Source: Heterostelium multicystogenum (taxonomy: Eukaryota > Evosea > Eumycetozoa > Acytosteliales > Acytosteliaceae). Taken from it: a stretch of DNA of 45,992 nucleotides. Shown piece by piece: positions 33,254 to 45,992 of the stretch (positions are counted from its first letter, which is position 1; every line of letters begins with the position of its first letter). The stretch spans positions 1 through 45,992 of the forward strand of contig RCNN01000150.1 of NCBI GenBank assembly GCA_003667245.1, in the 5' to 3' direction. The notes below the pieces were generated by a model that was given only the letters and a program-made list of their open reading frames with translations, had not been told where the DNA came from and searched no databases. The position numbers and the translations under genes were made by a program.

Positions 33254-33901
33254 TTATTTGCTTTCGTCGTCTAGCTCTTCTAGACCTTTGGCTGTGCTTT
33301 TAAAATGTGATTTAAGGTCCTCTGATAAATAGGTGCTTTCTTCTATCTCTTTCGTCAGCTTGTCTATCTTGTTTCTAAAATCTTGTCTCTTCTGTTGATG
33401 TTCTTCTTGAGATGTCGTTGATGAGCCTTTTATGATGTGTTCTTTAGCAATATCAAAGAGATGATCGAGTCGTCTCTGGAATGAGTCGATCTCCTCGTTG
33501 GCAGCCTTTGCCTTTGATGTGTTCTTTGGTATAATGTTCATGTTTGCGTCGAATTCTATGTTGTTGAAGCGGGCTTCGAGCTCCTTCATTGAGCTATCGA
33601 TCGTCTCTTGTATGTTTCTCTGATTTTGTTCTCTGATTTCATCGGTCATCTTTGAGTTCAAGATCATGGTATCTTTGTACTTGTCGCCCAGCTCTGTGAC
33701 CTTCTTGCTCTTGTCAATGAGTGATTGTGTCGATGCAATCAGCTTATCCAAACCATCGTCGTCATCATCGTTGTCTTCTTCGATCTTATTTTGTCGCCTG
33801 GTGCCACTGCCATTGTCATTGCTCTGCTGGCTATTTACATTCTTATTTCCAAAACCAAACCAATTAAACTTGAAAAGGTTTCTTCCTGCGATTCTGTACA
33901 T
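33254..33901 (-). CDS. Coiled-coil protein of unknown function
   Basis: Single exon, 215 residues, intact. The N-terminus MYRIAGRNLFKFNWFGFGNK is basic, aromatic and free of acids, which would suit mitochondrial import, but this is a guess. An acidic DNDDDDDG patch follows, then long amphipathic helices with heptad-like spacing: LDKLIASTQSLIDKSKKVTE, EIREQNQRNIQETIDSSMKE, and a charged C-terminal half ending SHFKSTAKGLEELDDESK. No recognisable domain. The gene is convergent with the PP2C gene, 107 bases apart. Confidence 0.7.
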   Translation of the reverse strand: MYRIAGRNLFKFNWFGFGNKNVNSQQSNDNGSGTRRQNKIEEDNDDDDDGLDKLIASTQSLIDKSKKVTELGDKYKDTMILNSKMTDEIREQNQRNIQETIDSSMKELEARFNNIEFDANMNIIPKNTSKAKAANEEIDSFQRRLDHLFDIAKEHIIKGSSTTSQEEHQQKRQDFRNKIDKLTKEIEESTYLSEDLKSHFKSTAKGLEELDDESK

Positions 33902-34056
33902 TATTATCTTTTGCAGTGATAGCTATAACTGCCCCTGAGATTGACTCAATTGATTCAACAAAATGCAATTTTGAAAAACGAAGATTTAGTTGGAATAATG
34001 GATAAGCTTTATTGTTTGTATATATGTAATAAAAAGTCATGTTTGGTTTGGTTTGG

Positions 34057-35697
34057 TTAACAACCAAATAGATCTATGTCGATATCGATGTCGACGTCGC
34101 AACAGTGTGGTCCACAGCAGATCTCTGTGCATGGGCAAGCTGGACGGGTTGGACAAGCTGTGGGGAGGGGTGTTCCTACGATTCCGCAGTTTGGAATGTT
34201 GATGTGTTGGCATCCTTTGGCACGGTCACATTGATCAGTGGTGCAAGAGTTTCCATCGTCGCATTTGATTGGAGTGTTGACACATCCAGAGTTGGGATCG
34301 CAGCTGTCGACTGTACATGCATTGCCATCGTCGCAGTTTATTGATGTGCCAACACAACCTTTGTTGACATCACATTCATTCGAGAGACACTTGTTGATTG
34401 GCGAGTTGCAGATCACTGGAGAATGAGTGCATCCTCTAGATTTGTCACAGTAGTCGTTGGTGCATGCATTTCTATCGTCACATGAAACTGGCGATCTGAC
34501 ACATCCGGTGGCGTTATTGCAGCTATCATAGGTGCATAGGTTACCATCGTCGCAAGAAATTGGAGAGTTGACACATCCAGTCTTTGGATCACAAGTATCG
34601 GTGGTGCATGCATTTCCATCGTTGCAATTAACAGGTTGACTGACACAACCAGTAGATTGATCACAGGAGTCAATGGTGCAAGCATTGCCATCATTACATG
34701 TCATTGGAGTATGCACACAACCAGTAGAATGATCACAAGAGTCAATAGTACACTTATTGTTGTCATCACATGATACTGGAGTGTGAGTGCAGCCAGTTGA
34801 GTTATCGCAGCTATCATAAGTACATTGATTTCCATCGTCACATGAAGTTGGAGTATATACACATCCAGTATTTGAATCACAGCTGTTCTCAGTGCAAGCA
34901 TTACCGTCATCACAAGAGATTGGAGTGTTGACACAGCCAGTGGTTTGATCACAACCATCATCAGTACAAGCATCACCGTCATCACAGTTCATTGGAGTGT
35001 GAACACAACCAGTGGATTGATCACAAGAATCAACTGTACATTGATTGTTGTCATTACATGATACTGGGGTGTGAGTGCAGCCAGTAGAGTTATCGCAGCT
35101 ATCGTATGTGCATTGATTTCCATCGTCACATGAAGTTGGAGTATATATACAACCAGTATTTGGATCACAGCTATTTTCAGTGCAGGCGTTGCCGTCGTCA
35201 CAGGTGACAGGAGTACTGACACAACCATTCTTTGGATCACAGCTATTCTCAGTGCAAGCATTACCGTCATCACAAGAGATGGGAGTGTTTACACAACCAG
35301 TAGTTTGATCACAACCATCATCAGTACAAGCATCACCATCATCACAGTTCATTGGAGCGTGAACACAACCAGTGTTTGGATCACAGCTATTCTCAGTACA
35401 AGCATTACGATCGTCACAGTTCAATGGAGTATGTGCGCAACCAGAGCTGGGACTGCAGCTATCTGTTGTGCAATTGTTATGATCATCACAGCCAATTGGA
35501 GTATGAACACATCTTCCATCACCACATCTATCTTCAGTACACATATCATTGTCATTACAAGAGTCTCTGTGAGGACAATCATGACAATCGATTTCCACAC
35601 AAAATCTGATACGTTCTTCAACTTCCGCCATGGCATTGGCAATAAGCAACACTGTCACCAACACAACAATGATAATCTTATTATTTTTCTTTATCAT
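34057..35697 (-). CDS. Extracellular matrix protein with nineteen 24-residue cysteine repeats
   Basis: Single exon, 546 residues, intact. MIKKNNKIIIVVLVTVLLIA followed by NAMA is a signal peptide. From about residue 45 there are 19 tandem repeats of the form C-DDGNAC-TxDSC-DxxTGC-VxTPxx, four cysteines each, then a Pro/Cys tail with CPCTEICCGPHCCDVDIDID. This is the dictyostelid cysteine-repeat family that includes the slug sheath and stalk matrix proteins EcmA and EcmB and prespore matrix proteins, so it is very likely secreted and disulphide cross-linked in sheath, stalk or spore coat. Which member it is cannot be told by eye. Repeats 4-8 and 9-12 are near copies of one block. Confidence 0.92.
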   Translation of the reverse strand: MIKKNNKIIIVVLVTVLLIANAMAEVEERIRFCVEIDCHDCPHRDSCNDNDMCTEDRCGDGRCVHTPIGCDDHNNCTTDSCSPSSGCAHTPLNCDDRNACTENSCDPNTGCVHAPMNCDDGDACTDDGCDQTTGCVNTPISCDDGNACTENSCDPKNGCVSTPVTCDDGNACTENSCDPNTGCIYTPTSCDDGNQCTYDSCDNSTGCTHTPVSCNDNNQCTVDSCDQSTGCVHTPMNCDDGDACTDDGCDQTTGCVNTPISCDDGNACTENSCDSNTGCVYTPTSCDDGNQCTYDSCDNSTGCTHTPVSCDDNNKCTIDSCDHSTGCVHTPMTCNDGNACTIDSCDQSTGCVSQPVNCNDGNACTTDTCDPKTGCVNSPISCDDGNLCTYDSCNNATGCVRSPVSCDDRNACTNDYCDKSRGCTHSPVICNSPINKCLSNECDVNKGCVGTSINCDDGNACTVDSCDPNSGCVNTPIKCDDGNSCTTDQCDRAKGCQHINIPNCGIVGTPLPTACPTRPACPCTEICCGPHCCDVDIDIDIDLFGC

Positions 35698-36283
35698 TTT
35701 TAATAGAGATACAAAGAGAGATAGATAAGGATATTTATATTGGTTTATTTCTTTAGAATATATGTATATATTTTAAGTTGGTTTAATGATTTAGAACAAT
35801 CAAAGAGCTCCGGTTTATATAGTAGCATTCAAATTCCAAATTGAGTAAACATATTTAATATAATAACATCATATTTGGTTTAACATTATTATTATTATTA
35901 TTATTCTATATAGTATTGACATAAATATAGAATGCGATGACAACTTGATAGGAATTGGTAATTGCATCATATATGATTTTGTTAAACATAATTCCAACAT
36001 GACAAAGTCACCTATTTTATCAATTCAAAAACATTTACGGGTAATAAATATATTAGTTTGGAAATACAAGCCATTCAAGATCACATCACTGAATGTAAGA
36101 AATTTGATAATCTTAGGCATGACTTGTTGTTCTTGGATTGACTTCACCCCTTACTTGATACCAAGAAAGTAGAATATATGTTTACTCAACCAATGAAGAA
36201 TAGAAAAACCAATCAACTTTCATTCATTTACAGATATTACCAAATTAGAATAAATAAAAATAATTAAGTATATCGGTTAGTTT
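35698..36283. other. Intergenic, 5' flank of the matrix gene
   Basis: The 586 bases hold the matrix gene promoter on the left and the 3' end of the ComC-like gene on the right. An ATT trinucleotide run lies at 35885-35905. A 75-codon plus-strand frame (35945-36172) has an equally open minus-strand counterpart and no family match, so neither is called. Confidence 0.5.
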
Positions 36284-39200
36284 TTATTTTCTTATTTTAT
36301 CCATCCTTGATTTCATTTTTAACTTGATATCGGATCTAAGCAACTTAATAGTTCTGGATTTTTTCAGAACTGCCACAACCACAACAATCAGTGCAATACC
36401 GCATGTTACACCAACAACCACTCCGACAATGATTTTCCATGTGTTGGATTTAGATCCGCATTTACCGGTATCACTTTGAACAAGTGGAGAGAAGTCTGGA
36501 TCCAGGAGGCACTCAGAGCACTGTGGGAAACTAACACCAATTTTGGCAATCGATATATCGTCATTGATCTTTGTTTGATTGAGTAACTGATTTCTTGAAT
36601 AGGTTGGTCTTCCATTTGAGAGTGCAAAGTCTATAAATTACCGAAGAATTGAACATTATCTTTGACCACTCTAATCATCTGAATTGAGTTACTGTTGCTG
36701 TCAAACTCGAATGTTGACAATGGTGTAGAGTCACAACCAACATTCTGTTCATTATTAATGTATGTTTCAAAAACCACTCTTAGATAAGACAATGTAGAAT
36801 AGTACCTCCACTGGTTAATTGATACTGAAATTTTGATGGTATTAGAAGGTTGTTGGTACTCTTTGTCTCCAAATTTATAGGTTCTTGCTATTTCTGAATA
36901 AATAATTGAAGCGGTGACTGTTGTATTTTGGTCTAGATCTGTTTGATTCAAAACATAGGTATAGTTTTGAATTCCTGATCCTATAGTGGAATTATATATC
37001 CAAAGATTGGTTGGAACAGAACGAATAATAGACTCATCTGAATCAATCTCCTGAATCTCAATCATTGAGAAAGAAAATCCAGTATCATTTGTTTTGAATA
37101 AAACATTTGGTATCTTTGGATCTGGTATAAACTTGGTATTTGGATCAATTTCTGATTGATATTGGTATTAATATTTATATTAAAACTAATAAAAAAATTT
37201 CTTACCAGTAGCACATCTATCTCCGGTGAAATATTGGTTGGTACATATGCAAACACCAGTAAAAGGGTCACAATAACCATTGTTGGAACAATTTGAAAAC
37301 TTTCTCTGGCATTCCTCTTCGACTGTTTGAGAAACAACATTGAGAATTGATTTGGAATTAAAGACATAGCCTTCTACCTCTAAGTAAAAATCTGCGAGGC
37401 CAGCTGCCAATCCTGGTGGCGCAATAAATATAATTAAAATATCTGTTGCATTGACAATGGAACACTCTATTGAATTCACTTTAATAGTGGTTGAATTTAA
37501 AGAGAAACCAAAATAACCTGTAACTGAAACAATTCCGCCCAAAGTGGTAATTTGGTTAATAGAGTAAACCACTGGATAGTCTAAAATAAATTATAATCTA
37601 TTAGTATTTAATAAGAGATGCATTTCGATAAAGTATTTACTTTGAATATATGTAGCTTCTTGAAATTTTGAATTATATTCATTATATAACTCAAGTGTAT
37701 ATCGATTACCAGATTGGAATAAATTCTGGCTATTATCTATCCTACAATAATAGTAATTTCCAAGATTCACATAAGTCCAATTGGTGCATGGTATGGAATA
37801 GTTGGAAAACTTTGCTCCATAATTTAAACTTGGATTGGCCAAAAATCCAATGATCCTAACTTCAATCTCTTTGAATGGCATTTGAAGCATATTAAACGAA
37901 TAAAATTCGAAACTGGCATCATATATATTAACTGTGAAATTAATTTTTAAATAATTTGAGAACACAATATTGATTGGTGTATTGGAAAAATTGCTAACTT
38001 GATATCTGAATTGAAATCTAATTAATAAACTAATGACAACAATCTAATCAAGATTTAGACATACGAAAATTCTTTGTTTGGTATCATTACTCCTAAATTA
38101 GGGTCAAGGTCCCTGCTATACCCCATCCAAGATTTTTACCTCTAATGGTAATTTTACCATCTGTAGAACCATATGATGTAGCTGAAATTGAAGCGCCGGC
38201 TATTTGAAGAAAAAATAAGTATATAAATAATTTGATTATGGTAGATCCACTTACGACATATAAAGCTATTATTATAAACATATAAGGAAGATGTTGAACT
38301 TAAAACTATAGAAGTGAAGCCAGGCATCTTATAATAGCAATTATAACAATCTGGAAGCTCTTTAATTTTGGAATTAGATATATCTAAATAACGCCAACTA
38401 CAAGCATTCTCTTTCAAAAACGAGACTACTGGGTAGGATATTAAGTATACTGAGGCTGGAGTATTTTCAGCAAAGCTATCAGGAATGGGTTCTTTCACTA
38501 AATCCCATTGTGAAAATCCAAGATATGTAATAGAATTGGGGAAAACATAATTGGGAAATTTAGTTACCTTAGCTAGAGCAAACTCTCTAAATAAATTTTA
38601 AAATGAGTATTCTTAATTTTACTTTTCTTTGAATAGATTAATGAAATATTACAATTCCTGTAAATTATTTGGCAAAGTTTGATATGGTAACAATTCATCA
38701 CAAGTTAACATTGATATAACTCTAAATATACAAATATTAGGTTAGAAATTCCAGCAACTTCATCATCATATTATTATTTACTTTAAGTTTTTTAAATTAA
38801 CAAGACTATCTAATCCAACATAAGAAGCAGTAATATTATTACAACGTATTTTCCTACATTAAATTAATAGAAAGAAATTAATTAAAATTTGAATTTTATA
38901 ATCTAAAGTTTATAGTTGATATTACAATGACTCAAGACTGGTAGCATCTGATATATCCAATTTTACTCTTCCTTGATTAGGAATAATAAAGGGCTTAATT
39001 GAAGTTGTTCTTCCTAAATTGCTATTTGCAAGTTATTAGAATATATTGTTTTATACTTTAATTACTTTCTATATTTACAATTGCTTAACTATATTTCTAG
39101 GGATTATTGTTTGATTTATTCCATTTGGACTTATGGATCTAAATTTTAATTATTAATAAATCTATCAAACTTAATTAGATCAAAGATAATGTAAAACATA

Positions 39201-40163
39201 CAGAAATTCAAGATTTTTAAAAATAGCTGGATTGAAATCAAAAGTGTTGTTAGATCCACCCACTCCTATACTCATACTTTTGATTGAAGTACTATTGATG
39301 GAATCTATGGATTCTATGTAACAGTCAATACAATTTCTTGATAATATTGGAATTTTCAGCAATTAATATGAGTTAATGATGGAAAAACAGATCAACTTAC
39401 AATGAATCTAAATTATTAAAAGAAAGTAACTTCTGGGTCAAATGAGTAACATTTAGATTCTTAAAATCAACTGATTTAAGAAGTGGTGAATTCACTGGAA
39501 AATCTTCTGGAATATAGGTTAGAGAGATATCGCCTTCAAAACTAATTTGAATTCGAAAGTAAAGTTAATAAGCATAAACTAAATCAATATCAATAAAAAT
39601 ACGAACCTTATAGAGGTTAGTCTTGGTAAGTTTTTACATCTTGTCAAAATGTTGATTGATCTATTTACTATACTTGGAACAAATATATTGGAAAATTGAA
39701 TCGAGAAAACGGACAAATATGGTAAATCAAAATAAAGATCTGGGTCTGGATTTCCAGAGTCTTTGTTTGTCGTGGAGACAATTTTACTTCATTGAGTAAA
39801 TGATTGATCATTTTGAGTTAGAATGTGTAGTAAATCAGATTGTATAACAACTTACATTTCGGTGAGATTTAAACAAACTACATATAATCTTGACCTCAGC
39901 AGATGTGAATCCGCAAAGATTAGAATCACTAGCAGTGATATTAAGCCTATATTGCTTATCAAGCCATCTAATGGCGTCAACTATCACGAATTAATGAAAA
40001 AAGAGGTAGACATGAATCGAAGGGAAAATATGTTAGAGAGGTCTTCATCTTTGTTCTGATGGGAAATATTTGACTTACTCTCTGATTGAACTAAACCATC
40101 AACTGATTTTCTCCCTAATAAAAATACTGAAACAAATAATAATATTAATAGATATTTTGTCAT
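36284..40163 (-). CDS. ComC-like adhesion protein: LRRs, TIG, EGF, ComC supersandwich, TM
   Basis: Signal peptide MTKYLLILLFVSVFLLG at 40163. Exon 2 has IDAIRWLDKQY and NLCGFTSAEVKIICSLF, an LRR N-cap. A ladder of short exons (39786 down to 38653) carries one leucine-rich unit each, ending in words such as NLDSL, NLEFL, SLESL, LQEL. Next come a large LRR end exon (PNSITYLGFSQWDLV, WRYLDISNSKIKELP), a TIG/IPT-like module (DGKITIRGKNLGWG), more beta-rich exons, an EGF unit (CSNNGYCDPFTGVC), the ComC-type domain (NYTYVLNQTDL, INQWRYYSTLSYLRVVF), and a C-terminal helix (IIVGVVVGVTCGIALIVVVV) with short basic tail, stop 36284-36286. Frame changes near 38105 and 36632 (T run) need correction. It is a type I surface protein, probably in cell adhesion or recognition. 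Confidence 0.85.
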
Positions 40164-40453
40164 TGTTGGATGCAAAGTAATATAAGATTCGAAAAAACTA
40201 TTAAACAGTTTTACGATCAAAACCAAGATTGATTTTTTTTTAAAATCTGGACCTCGAAAATTGAAACATCTCAACCACCAATTATGTACAAAATTAGACG
40301 AAATCAAAGAACTTTGATGAGCAGGTCATGGCTTTTTTTGCTTTATTGGTTTATCATAATCCTGGGTGACCCAAAATCCTGTACAACTGCTGTTTTACTA
40401 CTTGATTACTAGGTAGTCTCTCCTAGTTGGAGATTCACCAACCATGATGTCTA
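40164..40453. other. Short intergenic between ComC-like start and VAC14 stop
   Basis: About 290 bases. The promoter of the ComC-like gene lies at the left. Nothing else recognised. Confidence 0.4.
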
Positions 40454-43156
40454 TTAGTGGGGTAGTGAAGAGGAGAGTCCACCTAGTGACTCCAGTGGTT
40501 GTGACATTGAAAGTGGCATATTTTCTGATCTGGAGGTGGAGGGTGGTGAAGTTTGCTCTGATGCTATTTTCTTATTTATATAGTTTTGAAGCCCATATGG
40601 TAAATCTTTGTTGCTTGAGGTTGGATTCACTGGTTTGGCATCTTGAGTTGACATGGCATTTCTCTGTGCGTTTTTTCTAATATACATTTCATGTCCACTG
40701 TGGACTTGTTTAAAGTGTTCTAACAATCCATCGAAATCAATCTCTTTCAAATCTGGGTTGTTTCTTACATTGTTGCCATCTTGATTTTCACTGTAAACAG
40801 TACAATACAATAGAAATGAATGAAGTTGCGGTTAATAAACAAAGCCATCGAAGCACTAACTCCAATCGCCAGGCTACATACTTTTTCTCTACTAATCTTA
40901 ATACACCAAGCGAAGAAATACAAGTCAATCGACTCTTTAATGTTTCAAATGCTGAACTCTGTGGAAGAATCATCAAAATACCATACAAAAGCTTGAATAG
41001 CGATGGGTATTTCTCTGGCTCCAACAATTGTAATCTTAAAGCTTAAAGTGTTGAACCATGTTAGTGCCGAGTTGTCATTATTAAGCTTGAACTAGTACTA
41101 CATACACATAAATCTAGGTGACTCTATCAATTGAATCAATCTATCCATTTCCATTAAAAAGTTTTACAGTTATCTCGATCTCAGCACTACAATTCATGAG
41201 GGTAGTTGAGTTGTTAGTTGTTGCGAACAATGATGCATCGATTCAGAGTGATCTTAGTCTGATTTAAGCTAGCTTGATACCTACAACTTTGCCAATAAAT
41301 CACATGCATGAATATAAACTTGTGAGAGCATACATAGACTGAGAAGTGAAGCTGGACTGTGTGCCCAAGATTTATAGAGTGTAGAGAAGAGATCACGACT
41401 CTCAGAAGAAGCGAGGGTACGAAGAATCTTTCTCATGTCATTACACTCGTCAGATGTCAACAGAATGAGGTTGAGAGTCTGGATCATGACACTTGCAAAG
41501 TCAGGATCGACTTCGTCTTTCAGAATCAGTGAAAGTGTACGGAAGATCAGCTCTGCATTCAAGAACAGGCATAGCTGACGAATGATGAAACTACCACGTG
41601 ATTTCAAGAGAATAGTGTCCGATCTGAACATTTGAACGAGGCTCTGCATAAGACGATCAAACAGCAATGTGTTGTCAGAGGAGATCTTGGCAATGACTTC
41701 CAAGTCCAGTGTGACAACCTCATCGGATGGATCCGACAAAGTAGTCAATAGAATTGGGAATAGATCGGCCAGGTATGGCGATATGTCAGTTGGTAGCTTC
41801 TTGTGTAACATTAGAATCCACTTGAGCGATGATAATCTCGATTGAACTACATTGCTTGATAGATGATGTGTTGTAATATGTAGAAACTCCCTGAATAAGC
41901 AAGAGAATGATCATAAGGTTAGCAACAGTGGCCAGTCAATTTGTCAGAAGGCGAATCGAATCGATTCGAATCGATTCAAATGGATGTAAGCTTACTTGAT
42001 TGGGATAGTTTGGTTGGTTTGCATGACTAACTTGTGCAAGAGTGTCATGGAGTTGGTTGCAATGTTCTCAATGTCGGTGAGTTGATGTGATAGATTTGGC
42101 AGAATACCAGACAGAATGTTTGGTGTATATGGAAGCAACTTCTCACGTCCAACTATGATAAACTCATTGATCCATGCCAAGCTCTTAGTCTTGTGAACTC
42201 GTCTGTTGATCCGCAATGTGGTACAATAATCTTCACCATATTCTCATAGTCGACATCCTCGGCTGTCTGGAGCTCCCTAAGAAACTCTGATAATGATTTG
42301 TCTGCATCAACTCTAGATACCATTGTTAATATCTTCACTTCCTAATCGTATTATCCTGCAATGACAATAATCTATGAGCTAACCTACCTAATCTCTTTAT
42401 TTTGATCTCTGAGCATCTTGAAAAGACCGTCAAGGAATTTGGGGAGATGCAGGAGCATATCAATGTTGGGCACACTGTCCAAAACAATAATCCAACCACA
42501 ATAAACTGTCTACAGAATGGGTTGATCACATAGATTCTAGCTTTAAGCAATGGTATGAATCTGAGATGAATCAGGGTTAGTTTTCAGCAAGTGGAGTTAC
42601 AGGAAGTGGCCAAGTAACGCTCTACTTACTTGTCGATATCGAATGTCGGACTCTCGGTGACGATGTCCTTTAGGAGACGATCAAAGAGCTGTGCGCCATT
42701 CTTTACCTGAGGGTCGGGGTCAGCCGACAGCTTGCAGAGTGCATCAAAAATCTCATTGAAGAACAACAGGATTCTGTTTCTGATGACCTTGGCAATGTTA
42801 AAGAGTGACTCGCAAGCATAGAAACGAACACGACTGTCGTGGTCGATGAAGCATCTAAGTACGGGAGGAATGATATCCTGGATGTAGGTGTTGGCGTCTT
42901 GGCCGAGTCCGATGGCAACCGAGGCCAGGCCAATGAGACCACCCTTCTTGTTGTGTCCCTGTGAGGAGTCAGTGAAGTCCTGCGACAATATTCTAATGAT
43001 CGACTTGATGGTGTTGTCCTCAGCATTGATGTGGAGTTCTCTAACCAACTGCTCTATCTCCTGTGCTCCATTCTTTCTTCGATCGTTGTTCTTGTCGGTG
43101 ATATTCTTTAAGATATTTATAGGTATAGGAGACAAGTCCTGTGATTTCGATGCCAT
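40454..43156 (-). CDS. vac14: VAC14, scaffold of the PI(3,5)P2 kinase complex
   Basis: VAC14 is a HEAT-repeat scaffold that holds the kinase Fab1/PIKfyve and phosphatase Fig4 on endolysosomal membranes. Exon 1 starts [20 protein letters not shown] and has [36 protein letters not shown] and [19 protein letters not shown]. Later pieces: [15 protein letters not shown] (about 42540), [15 protein letters not shown] (about 42160), [38 protein letters not shown] (41610-41555), [18 protein letters not shown] (about 40985) and [18 protein letters not shown] (about 40735), ending in a Ser/Pro-rich tail. Several introns (for example about 41892-41993 and 40803-40888). One-base breaks lie near 42500, 42190 and 41155. 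All domains are present, so the gene is probably functional. Confidence 0.92.
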
Positions 43157-43681
43157 GCCAATACGACTATAGTATACCTTCTTTACTATACTAAACTATA
43201 GTTGACTATCAAATAAATATTAAAATTTTAATAAGCACAACTCAACAGCAGGCAAAGTAAGGAATTATGATCATAATGCAACCAATACATCAACAAAAAC
43301 CAAAAAAATCTATTTTGACAAAACAAAATTTCTTTGGAACTTTTTAGTTGTTTATTTTCTGCACTACAATATAATGGCAACTTTCATAGAAACCAGATCA
43401 TTACTTGTAAACAAAAGTCAAGTTGAACTTGATTAAAAGTATTAAATTGATTTTATGTTGTTACAAACTTATAGGTTTGGTTGTTTGTTCCTCCTACTGA
43501 ATAGGTAATTTCGAACTCTACTGAATTGTTGATAAAGTATAAGTTGTGATAGATGGAATGTAAAATGGATTTAGATGATGATGATGTTTTTTTTAAAGTT
43601 TTGTCTTTTTTTCTTTTGTTTATTACATTAATTTTAATGGTATCATATTTGAAGGGATAAACTAGAGATTTGGGAATTGGT
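43157..43681. other. Intergenic between VAC14 start and ARF1 stop
   Basis: About 525 bases. A minus-strand frame (43453-43824) partly overlaps the end of ARF1 in another frame; its part beyond ARF1 (43453-43680, Lys/Ser-rich) is 3' UTR-like and not called. The VAC14 promoter lies at the left. Confidence 0.5.

Positions 43682-45992
<2,311 letters not shown>

Noticed and set aside
34105..35703. Long frames in other readings of the matrix gene, some over 90 codons
   Set aside because: They arise from the tandem 72-base repeats, which keep every frame periodic; the Cys-repeat frame with signal peptide is clearly the gene.
35945..36172. 75-codon plus-strand open frame between the matrix and ComC-like genes
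   Set aside because: The minus strand is almost equally open and neither reading matches a family; no splice or start context supports it.
1..43156. Insertional RNA editing, as in Physarum mitochondria, as an explanation of the frame breaks
   Set aside because: The breaks include both missing and extra bases, often in homopolymers, and whole regions lack them; nuclear dictyostelid genes are not known to be edited this way. Sequence error is simpler.

Overview
The window is nuclear DNA of a dictyostelid social amoeba. Support comes from very AT-rich intergenic DNA, short AT-rich GT-AG introns, Asn/Gln/Thr homopolymers inside proteins, A-rich start contexts, and two families typical of the group: a 24-residue cysteine-repeat matrix protein and a ComC-like adhesion protein. 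I recognise about 22 protein genes and two tRNA genes. I see no CRISPR array and no intact mobile element.

Layout, left to right: a ferroportin-like gene cut by the left edge (+); hypoxanthine phosphoribosyltransferase (-); AVL9 (+); tRNA-Leu(AAG) (+); a decayed protein-like stretch (-); a two-TM protein (-); tRNA-Glu(UUC) (-); tRNA-dihydrouridine synthase (+); MtnB of methionine salvage (-); a methyltransferase (-); a small secreted cysteine protein (-); a long gene desert; a four-TM protein (+); a diaminopimelate-type decarboxylase (+); a WRAP53/TCAB1-like WD40 protein (-); a secreted SnoaL-like protein ending in KDEL (-); a vWA protein (-); a choline-transporter-like protein (-); ribosomal protein eL22 (+); CHMP2/Vps2 (-); a PP2C phosphatase (+); a coiled-coil protein (-); the cysteine-repeat matrix protein (-); a ComC-like LRR/TIG/EGF adhesion protein (-); VAC14 (-); ARF1 (-); and an AT-rich right flank.

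There is no operon logic, but several genes share themes. AVL9, ARF1, VAC14 and CHMP2 all act in membrane traffic (late secretion, Golgi, PI(3,5)P2, ESCRT-III). The matrix protein, the ComC-like protein and the small secreted protein belong to the extracellular and adhesion side. The decarboxylase, the methyltransferase and the HPRT have a bacterial look, but this cannot be tested here.

A caution for any reader: many conserved genes need one-base corrections to read through. These are ferroportin, HPRT, AVL9, the two-TM protein, DUS, MtnB, the four-TM protein, WRAP53, ComC and VAC14. All genes from about 20.4 to 35.7 kb read cleanly. That regional pattern points to base-level assembly errors rather than mass pseudogenisation. 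I found no clearly new system. The most unusual material is the degenerate coding relic beside tRNA-Leu (6.6-7.4 kb), two similar weaker traces, two candidate non-coding RNA loci, and the KDEL-tailed SnoaL-like protein.
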